Source of the DNA: Fidelibacterota bacterium
Lineage (GTDB): Bacteria; Marinisomatota; Marinisomatia; Marinisomatales; UBA1611
Direction of reading: 5' to 3'
Assembly: GCA_002694025.1 (NCBI GenBank)
Contig: NZKX01000100.1
Coordinates: 1-5,965 of the forward strand
DNA length: 5,965 bases
The notes beneath the pieces were generated by a model that was not told the DNA's origin, did no database searches, and was given only the letters and a program-made list of their open reading frames with translations. Position numbers and translations under genes: made by a program. This document shows, one piece after another, positions 1 through 4,974 of the stretch; the first letter of the stretch is position 1, and each line of letters begins with the position of its first letter.

Positions 1-282
1 CCCAAAAAAATCAGTTCCAATTATTTTACCTTAGAAAATCCATACCCAAACCCTTTTAATTCAAATGTTTCAATTTATTACACTCTTCAGAATCAACAAA
101 ACGTTCTTCTTCAGGTATATGATTTAGGTGGGAAACTAATTAATACTATAATTCATGAAACATTATCGGCGGGTAGACATCATAGCACTTGGAATGCCCC
201 TCATAAATCTTCTGGAGTGTATGTAGTTAAATTATCTTCGTCTAATCAGATAAAAACTCATAAGATCCTTTATATTAAGTAA
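1..282 (+). CDS. C-terminal end of a secreted protein with a T9SS type A-like sorting domain (5' partial)
   Basis: Frame 1 is open from the window edge to TAA at 280-282, giving 93 residues. Nearly all of this is a C-terminal sorting domain. It begins with NPYPNPFN (visible residues 13-20), continues with an amphipathic beta-strand pattern (SIYYTLQNQQNVLLQVYDL), a 'GGKLI' turn and an 'SAGRHHSTWNA' strand, and ends with 'SSGVYVVKL' and a basic tail, KILYIK. This is the usual form of Por-secretion-tail / FlgD-Ig-like domains, which direct proteins through the type IX secretion system and are cleaved or anchored at the surface. The catalytic or binding part lies upstream of the window, so the function is unknown. 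The next gene begins one base after the stop, so the two are probably co-transcribed. That gene carries the same kind of tail. Confidence is high for the reading frame and domain type, and none is claimed for the protein's role. Confidence 0.85.
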   Translation, partial: PKKISSNYFTLENPYPNPFNSNVSIYYTLQNQQNVLLQVYDLGGKLINTIIHETLSAGRHHSTWNAPHKSSGVYVVKLSSSNQIKTHKILYIK

Positions 283-283
283 A

Positions 284-1351
284 ATGCAAAAGCAGTTAAT
301 ATTCATTCTCATCTTTTTTTCTGCGAAGTTAGTTTATTCTCAATGCGATAGCACATCTACATATTTTTCTCAATTGCCTAATAATCTAACAATTCTTGTT
401 GGAGATACATGCCTCTCAAATGCTGACATAGCAGTTTTGGACAGTATTATATCGAAAAATAATTTAGACTATGAATCTCCATTAGCGATTGGGACTCAAA
501 CATGGTTCAATGGAAGACTTCGATTTTTTGTTGCCGGTAATTACGGCAATAGTTCCGGAATGAATGACACTATTTATACACTTCCAGAAAATTTTGGTAA
601 CTTGACTGGACTTGCAACACTTTACCTAGAGTGGCATAGAATCTCGGAACTCCCTGAATCTTTCAGCAATCTATCAAATCTAATGTCACTGTATATTAAT
701 AATAATATTCTCACATCTATGGGAGATAACATAGGGAACCTTACAAATCTATATTTTCTTGATTTAGGTTATAACGAACTTTCTGAAGTTCCTGCTTCTA
801 TTTGTAATCTTGAAAACTTAACATATCTATGGCTATTCAATAACAATCTAGAAAACCTGCCTGATTGCTTCTGTGATCTTGATCTTGATTGGTTAAATGA
901 TGATAATGGTGGTTATCCCTTTTTTGCCATAGGGGCAAACCAACTTTGCGATAACATTGCAAGTTGTATTGATAGCACAGAACACTTGACCTTAAGTCTT
1001 GATCAGTTTTACTATTCCTTTCCAGTCTATTCTCCCCAAGACTGTGATACAACAACTGCCACTCTTGAGGATCCTATTTTCCCCTATCAATTCCAAGTTT
1101 CTTCCCCTTATCCTAATCCATTTAATCCAACAGTTCATTTGGAGATGTATGTTCCCCATGATCGAAAAATGGATATCCGTGTATTTGATATATTAGGAAA
1201 TGAGACAGATGTTATTTCCAACCATTCAATCTATGAGTTTGGTTCTCATAAAATACATTGGTCTTCAGAAAATCATTCGTCAGGCGTATATTATATTAGA
1301 TTTTCAGATGGTATACACTCTAAAGTAAAAAAATTAACGGTTATCAAATAA
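284..1351 (+). CDS. Secreted leucine-rich-repeat protein with C-terminal sorting domain
   Basis: This protein has 355 residues. Residues 1-19 form a Sec signal peptide (hydrophobic LIFILIFFSAKLV, likely cleavage after VYS before Q20). A Cys-containing N-terminal region follows (C21, C43), with a 'TQTWFNGRL' stretch at 71-79. Leucine-rich repeats run from about 97 to 200 with a clean 23-residue period, units starting at 97, 120, 143, 166 and 189. The consensus is roughly LxxLPxxxxNLxNLxxLxLxxN. A Cys-rich cap follows (C195, C197, C222, C228), ending in 'NQLCDNIASCID'. Residues 275-355 form a sorting domain starting PYPNPFNP and ending KKLTVIK, related to the tail of the gene upstream. The protein is probably exported and attached to, or released from, the cell surface, where LRRs usually bind protein or glycan partners. 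The ligand is unknown. The ATG at 284 is supported by the signal peptide, although no clear Shine-Dalgarno sequence is seen. Confidence 0.9.
   Translation: MQKQLIFILIFFSAKLVYSQCDSTSTYFSQLPNNLTILVGDTCLSNADIAVLDSIISKNNLDYESPLAIGTQTWFNGRLRFFVAGNYGNSSGMNDTIYTLPENFGNLTGLATLYLEWHRISELPESFSNLSNLMSLYINNNILTSMGDNIGNLTNLYFLDLGYNELSEVPASICNLENLTYLWLFNNNLENLPDCFCDLDLDWLNDDNGGYPFFAIGANQLCDNIASCIDSTEHLTLSLDQFYYSFPVYSPQDCDTTTATLEDPIFPYQFQVSSPYPNPFNPTVHLEMYVPHDRKMDIRVFDILGNETDVISNHSIYEFGSHKIHWSSENHSSGVYYIRFSDGIHSKVKKLTVIK
572..883 (+). repeat. Leucine-rich repeat array (about 4.5 units of 23 residues)
   Basis: In the translated LRR protein, residues 97-119, 120-142, 143-165 and 166-188, plus a partial unit from 189, align without gaps at a 23-residue (69-base) period. 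Conserved positions are the LP of 'LPE', the 'NL' pairs and the 'LxLxxN' strand. The third unit is degenerate at the LP position (SMGDN). The repetition is clear in protein but weak in DNA, which suggests an old array and not a recent tandem expansion. Confidence 0.8.
1106..1348 (+). other. Region encoding the C-terminal sorting domain of the LRR protein
   Basis: Residues 275-355 hold PYPNPFNP, then alternating hydrophobic strands (VHLEMYV, MDIRVFDILGN), a 'GSHKIHW' strand, 'SSGVYYIRF' and a terminal KKLTVIK. They match the tail of the preceding gene position by position: PYPNPFN, V(Y/F)D, G.H...W, SSGVY. This is the established layout of T9SS type A / FlgD-Ig-like sorting tails. Which of these two related domain models scores better needs a profile search. 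Confidence 0.75.
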
Positions 1352-1358
1352 TATTTAT

Positions 1359-2813
1359 ATGGTAAATCGAATCCCGATTTTGATAAAAAATTTTTTTCTT
1401 ATATATCTCATTTTTTTTTCAAAGATTTTATCTGAAAAATCTAAACCAATTTTTTCTGGCTATCTGGACTTTAGCTATATAGCAAGGCAATCCGATCAAT
1501 CTCTAATTAATATACCATACAGAATGGGATCTATAAGCATAGAAAAAGAGAGTGATAATATTTTATTAAATAGCACTTTTGCTCTTGAATATCATGTAAG
1601 AGAAGATTCTTATTTTTTAAGTACTAGTAATCCTCAAGATTTTATCCTTGATATGCGTGAATTATATTTAACCTATCGATCTAACTCTTATGAATTGCGA
1701 ATAGGCAAGCAGATACACTCTTGGGGAAGTGTAGATGAAAATAGTCCCATTGACAATGCTAGTTCCCTAGACTATTATTACATGTTTTTTGGAGGGACAG
1801 AAAAAAAAATGGCAACTCTCTCTGGCTCGCTGGATTATTATATTGGTAATCTTAAAATAAATACGGTTTTTTCACCATTGCATTCTACCAACAGAATCCC
1901 CCTTGGTGATGATGATTTTCCGGTTGAGCTTCCAGTATACCCAGATGCTAAAGAAATTCTACCTATTTCTAGTAAGCCCTATGAAGGCGGAATACAAGGA
2001 ACCTATTCCTTGGGTTTTGGGGATATCTCTCTTTCTTATTTTTCTGGATATGATAGAACCTTTAATCTTTCAGGAGTAAATGTCTATGGCCGAGGAAGTG
2101 ATATATCTTTCCCATATATTGATATTGTTTATGGGTATCGGAAAACTAATGTTTTAGGTTTTGGAAGTGCACTAATTAGCGATTGGTTTGCTCTTAGGTT
2201 TGATGTTGGATATTTTTCTACTGAGGATAAAAATAAAACAATCAACCGACCTAGTTCATTCAACGCTACATTTTATGATTCTCTCCATTTTTCATATCCT
2301 CTTCATGAAAAAGCGGTCTACCAACAGGCTACCATACAAATAGAAACAGAACTACCTCTTGATATTAATTTATCTGTTCAATATTTTACTTATGACACCC
2401 TTAGCTATAGCTCAGATAGCCTACCTGTTGATCAAGAAATAAATATTCCTAATCTTCAGGTAGATCCTGAGAATATGACTCCATCTAACTTTTTTACTCC
2501 GGGCATGGGAGTCCCAATAGCAATTCTAACCAAAAGTGCTGTCTTTGTAATAATGGATAAAAGATTTTTTGATAACAAACTAACAGCCTCTCTAACATCG
2601 ATGTTAGATATAACTGAATATCCCTATATATCCGGAGTAGCAGGTTCATTGACAGAATTAAAGCTAGAATATTCCATCATTCAAAATCTAAATGGACTCT
2701 TTGGTATTACGACAGTAAAAGGCAGCAACTCACATCCAGATAAAGAATTATATCCATTTAATAAAATGAAAGATTTTTCGCATATCAGATTTGAATTAAA
2801 ATATTTTTTTTAA
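1359..2813 (+). CDS. Outer-membrane beta-barrel protein, DUF1302-like, possible lipid-export or porin component
   Basis: This protein has 484 residues. Residues 1-25 form a hydrophobic signal peptide (FFLIYLIFF core). The rest shows the aromatic-rich alternating pattern of an outer-membrane barrel, with strands such as 'RELYLTYRSNSYELRIGKQ' (100-118), 'GDISLSYFSGYDR' and 'WFALRFDVGYF'. It ends in 'FSHIRFELKYFF', whose terminal Phe matches a BAM recognition signal. The 'RIGKQIHSWGSVDENSPID' stretch (114-132) resembles the GxQ..WG..D..(N/S)P motif of DUF1302-type barrels, which often occur with RND exporters and LolA-like or DUF1329 periplasmic proteins. The barrel call is strong, but the DUF1302 assignment is from motif memory and moderate. 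The ATG at 1359 lies 7 bases after the LRR gene and lacks an obvious ribosome binding site. The ketosynthase gene follows after 11 bases. The presence of an RND exporter and LolA-like protein on the opposite strand suggests it is their outer-membrane partner. A general porin is the alternative. Confidence 0.75.
   Translation: MVNRIPILIKNFFLIYLIFFSKILSEKSKPIFSGYLDFSYIARQSDQSLINIPYRMGSISIEKESDNILLNSTFALEYHVREDSYFLSTSNPQDFILDMRELYLTYRSNSYELRIGKQIHSWGSVDENSPIDNASSLDYYYMFFGGTEKKMATLSGSLDYYIGNLKINTVFSPLHSTNRIPLGDDDFPVELPVYPDAKEILPISSKPYEGGIQGTYSLGFGDISLSYFSGYDRTFNLSGVNVYGRGSDISFPYIDIVYGYRKTNVLGFGSALISDWFALRFDVGYFSTEDKNKTINRPSSFNATFYDSLHFSYPLHEKAVYQQATIQIETELPLDINLSVQYFTYDTLSYSSDSLPVDQEINIPNLQVDPENMTPSNFFTPGMGVPIAILTKSAVFVIMDKRFFDNKLTASLTSMLDITEYPYISGVAGSLTELKLEYSIIQNLNGLFGITTVKGSNSHPDKELYPFNKMKDFSHIRFELKYFF
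2804..2811 (+). other. T8 tract spanning the last two Phe codons and first base of the barrel gene stop
   Basis: The gene ends TAT TTT TTT TAA, so bases 2804-2810 form the heptamer T TTT TTT, which fits the X XXY YYZ slippery pattern in the reading frame, directly before the stop. A -1 shift, or a one-base insertion in the tract, would read TTA AAG AGT AGT ACG and enter the ketosynthase frame at 2825 without a stop. The sequence pattern is seen directly. Any use of it in the cell is speculation, and a barrel-ketosynthase fusion would make little topological sense. Confidence 0.35.
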
Positions 2814-2827
2814 AGAGTAGTACGTTG
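2812..2827 (+). promoter_or_regulatory. Shine-Dalgarno-like AAAGAG and TTG start of the ketosynthase gene
   Basis: AAAGAG at 2812-2817 sits seven bases before TTG at 2825. The ketosynthase frame has no ATG or GTG between its upstream stop (TGA, 2792-2794) and this TTG. Family N-termini begin directly with a 'KIxITGTGxYLP' strand, which follows this codon. TTG is therefore the most likely start. A TTG start right after the barrel stop suggests modest translation, possibly coupled to the upstream gene. Confidence 0.6.
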
Positions 2828-3790
2828 AAAATAAAGATCACTGGAACGGGACTATATCTTCCTCCAGATATAGAAAAATCTAAACATATTGCACCATTGA
2901 TTGGAAAATCTGAGAATTGGATTTTAGAAAAATCAGGTGTTTGTGAAAGACGTGTCTCTAAAATTGATGTTGATCAAATGGGGGCAATTGCTGGTAAAGA
3001 GGCTCTTAAAGATTCTTCCGTGCCTGATTTAATTATTAATGCTTCGGGTGTTCCAAAGCAAACCATCCCTGACACCTCCGCCTTTTTACAAAAAGAAATG
3101 GGATTTGAGGGTATACCCTCTTTTAGTATTCACTCTACCTGCCTTTCATTTATAACTGCCTTCCATACTGCATCAAGTTTAATAGAATCAAAGGTCTATA
3201 AGCGAATTTTAATTATTTCATCTGATAGGGGAACTAGAGGTAGAAATTTTAATGAACCTGAAAGTGCCTCCTTATTAGGAGACGGTGCTGCAGCAGTAGT
3301 CCTCGAGCCATCAAAAGAATCTGAAAAAAGCGAATTATTACATTTTCATATGAATACATGGCCAAGCGGAGCAAACCTGACTGAGGTAAGAGGAGGTGGG
3401 ACCAACAAACATCCCCAGGATATAGGAACTACTGCTGAAGATAATTTATTTTCAATGGATGGACCAGGAATCTATAAAATTGCCCGAAAACACGTATATA
3501 AAATGATGCTTAAAACTCTTAAAAAAACTGGACTTAAAAAAGAAGATATCAACTGGATCATTCCCCACCAGGCATCTGGAAAGGCAGTGGAAGCATATTC
3601 ATCTGCAGGAGGATTTGATAAACAAAAGGTTATAAATATAGTTTCAAAATATGGAAATTGCGTAGCGGCTTCAGTCCCAATGGCATTAGCCATTGCTATT
3701 CAAGAAAATAGAATAAAGAACGGAGACTTGGCTTTACTCATAGGCACAGGCGCTGGACTTTCTGCTGCCTGTGCTTTAATTAGATATTAA
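2825..3790 (+). CDS. Beta-ketoacyl-ACP synthase III (FabH-like ketosynthase), probably specialised
   Basis: This protein has 321 residues, full length for the FabH family (E. coli FabH is about 317). The predicted triad is Cys106 in 'IHSTCLSF', His248 in 'IIPHQAS' and Asn278 in 'YGNCVAAS'. Trp32 in 'NWILEKSGVCERR' matches the CoA-stacking Trp of FabH, and 'LLGDGAAAVVLE' (150-161) and 'IGTGAGLSAA' (306-315) are family signatures. The expected reaction is decarboxylative Claisen condensation of an acyl-CoA primer with malonyl-ACP, in the cytoplasm. The segment around the nucleophile (HSTCLSF, where housekeeping FabH usually has AACAGF) and the Asn motif (GNCVAAS against GNTSAAS) differ, which suggests a specialised enzyme with another primer or product. 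No ACP, reductase or dehydratase gene is in the window. It lies 11 bases after the barrel gene and ends a plus-strand run. Alternatives are housekeeping FabH or an OleA-like or alkylresorcinol-type synthase. The family is certain, the exact role is not. Confidence 0.9.
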   Translation: MKIKITGTGLYLPPDIEKSKHIAPLIGKSENWILEKSGVCERRVSKIDVDQMGAIAGKEALKDSSVPDLIINASGVPKQTIPDTSAFLQKEMGFEGIPSFSIHSTCLSFITAFHTASSLIESKVYKRILIISSDRGTRGRNFNEPESASLLGDGAAAVVLEPSKESEKSELLHFHMNTWPSGANLTEVRGGGTNKHPQDIGTTAEDNLFSMDGPGIYKIARKHVYKMMLKTLKKTGLKKEDINWIIPHQASGKAVEAYSSAGGFDKQKVINIVSKYGNCVAASVPMALAIAIQENRIKNGDLALLIGTGAGLSAACALIRY

Positions 3791-3899
3791 TATATAAATC
3801 TCGTTTACACGAAACTTAATTTAATGAATGAATCTTTATATCTTTCATTTTATAAAATTAATATCCTTCAAGCCCAAAAATCTCTAAGCTAATTTGCAT
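3791..3899. other. Convergent intergenic region, no clear terminator
   Basis: These 109 bases separate the end of the ketosynthase gene from the end of the LolA-like gene. I see only weak structures: a 4-base stem, TCGT-TTAC-ACGA, at 3801-3812 without a T tract, and an AT-only palindrome, ATTTTATAAAAT, at 3847-3858. Neither is a convincing intrinsic terminator. No RNA gene or small ORF can be supported here. Confidence 0.5.
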
Positions 3900-4667
3900 C
3901 TATTTATTAACTAAAAAGTTTTCGGTAAATACTTCATCCTGTAATCCAATATCCGGCTTATATGACATAACCTCCATAAGAGTCTTGTCTCCATTTTCTT
4001 TTTCCATCACCATTTTTCCAGCAATGCTAAATCCATTTTTATTAATAAAATTGGATACATAAAGAGTTTTCTCTTTATCAGATTCACTAGAATAATATTC
4101 TACTTTAATTATCCTCCAAGATTGACTTTCGACCCAGATTTTTCTTGCGAAATAAGAGCTTTTATCTTTTGGCCAAGCCATAATAACCTTACATATACTA
4201 CCTTCATAATATTCACTTCCCAAACTAATGAGACTATCCAAATCTAGGCTTCTATTTTCTAAATCTTCGTAAATGAAATCAGTATTAAGAAAAGATTTTG
4301 ATCTATCTTTTGCTTTTACTTTTTTTGCTTTCTTTATTTTTGGTAAAGCAAACCATTGATCTGTTTTCCCATCTTTATATACCCAGCTCAAAAAACTGGT
4401 GCCTTTTACAATTTTTGGTTTATTAAACCTAGCTAATGATTTGGATATAAATTTCCCAGACTTATAGGTCTTCTCATAGCGTGTAAACTCTCTAATTCTA
4501 GTCTTTTTTTTACCTTTTTTTTGATTTCGTGTGATTTCTAATCTTATTTCTGAAATAGAAGATTCCGGTTTTGGATTTGAGGAGACATAGGTTAATATTT
4601 CTTTAGGAGTTAATTCTTGAGCTACAAGAAAAGATACCAAAAAAAATAAAAAAGCATATTTATTCAT
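3900..4667 (-). CDS. LolA-like periplasmic lipid/lipoprotein carrier (PF17131-type outer membrane lipoprotein-sorting protein)
   Basis: From ATG at 4667 this protein has 255 residues. Residues 1-16 form a signal peptide (MNKYAFLFFLVSFLVA, cleavage before QELTP). The diagnostic stretch is 'TDQWFALPKIKK' (102-113), a Lys-rich segment (110-124), and 'SFLNTDFIYEDL' (125-136). This matches the W..LP...K.(K/R).........S....(T/S)DF.YEDL motif of LolA-like proteins related to treponemal TP0789. The C-terminus 'DEVFTENFLVNK' is also typical. Such proteins adopt an open half-barrel that holds acyl chains and often sit beside RND/MMPL exporters. Longer starts exist in frame at 4679 (ATG, adding MSKK) and 4691 (TTG). 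I prefer 4667 because it has GAG seven bases upstream, gives the cleanest signal peptide and overlaps the preceding gene by only 8 bases (ATGAATAA). The second half (137-250) forms more beta strands. An unusually basic segment, NQKKGKKKTRIR, lies at 48-59. The cargo is unknown. Confidence 0.8.
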   Translation of the reverse strand: MNKYAFLFFLVSFLVAQELTPKEILTYVSSNPKPESSISEIRLEITRNQKKGKKKTRIREFTRYEKTYKSGKFISKSLARFNKPKIVKGTSFLSWVYKDGKTDQWFALPKIKKAKKVKAKDRSKSFLNTDFIYEDLENRSLDLDSLISLGSEYYEGSICKVIMAWPKDKSSYFARKIWVESQSWRIIKVEYYSSESDKEKTLYVSNFINKNGFSIAGKMVMEKENGDKTLMEVMSYKPDIGLQDEVFTENFLVNK

Positions 4668-4974
4668 CTTCTTGCTCATAACGATATACAAAAAGAGTAG
4701 CGAATGGTGTAAATAATATTGCTATAATGGACATGGTTAAAAAATCTTGTTTATGCCTCAGCTCTAAATATCCTGCAATCTGAAGACAAATAAAAACATA
4801 GGTTATTATAAGGATATCAAAATAAAATTTAAAGATATGGATTAATATATCTTTCATAGTCATTGTATTATTTAATGAAAAAGAACTATCTGATCCAGCT
4901 ACATACAAAATATAACCCAGTGTAATTAAAATCAAGATCCCACTTAAATTTTTATCTTTATCTAAATACGTCAT
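4660..4974 (-). CDS. Small three-helix inner-membrane protein of unknown function
   Basis: This protein has 104 residues that I do not assign to a family. There are three likely membrane helices: about 11-27 (SGILILITLGYILYVAG), 48-70 (hydrophobic around FDILIITYVFICLQIAGYL) and 79-97 (MSIIAILFTPFATLFVY). The N-terminus is polar (MTYLDKDKNL), the linker at 28-46 is Ser/Asn/Thr/Met-rich, and the C-terminal tail is acidic (EQEDE). Its ATG overlaps the exporter stop as ATGA (4974-4971), and its own stop overlaps the start of the LolA-like gene, so the three genes are probably translated together. The conserved-looking position suggests a subunit or helper of the exporter, but this is inferred from position alone. 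Compositional coding evidence is modest. The double overlap and clean helices make a chance ORF unlikely. Confidence 0.7.
   Translation of the reverse strand: MTYLDKDKNLSGILILITLGYILYVAGSDSSFSLNNTMTMKDILIHIFKFYFDILIITYVFICLQIAGYLELRHKQDFLTMSIIAILFTPFATLFVYRYEQEDE
4971..4974 (-). promoter_or_regulatory. ATGA stop-start overlap between exporter and small membrane protein genes
   Basis: Read on the minus strand, ATG at 4974-4972 and TGA at 4973-4971 share two bases. Such overlaps usually mean that ribosomes ending the upstream gene restart on the downstream one, which keeps the two products in proportion. No separate Shine-Dalgarno sequence is evident. Confidence 0.7.

Noticed and set aside
837..1055. 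72-residue minus-strand ORF inside the LRR gene
   Set aside because: It lies wholly antisense to a well-supported coding sequence and has no recognisable domain, signal or ribosome binding site.
999..1196. 65-residue plus-strand ORF in another frame of the LRR gene
   Set aside because: It overlaps the sorting domain region of the real frame and its composition looks like a frame shadow.
3472..3693. 73-residue minus-strand ORF inside the ketosynthase gene
   Set aside because: It is antisense to the catalytic His and Asn region of a clearly conserved enzyme and shows no independent features.
3801..3858. Candidate bidirectional terminator (TCGT-TTAC-ACGA stem and ATTTTATAAAAT palindrome)
   Set aside because: The first stem has four pairs and no T tract, and the second is AT-only, as expected by chance in such AT-rich sequence.
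4668..4691. TTG at 4691 or ATG at 4679 as start of the LolA-like gene
   Set aside because: The TTG adds residues with no role and extends the overlap, and neither has a better ribosome binding site than the ATG at 4667. The 4679 ATG remains a possible alternative.
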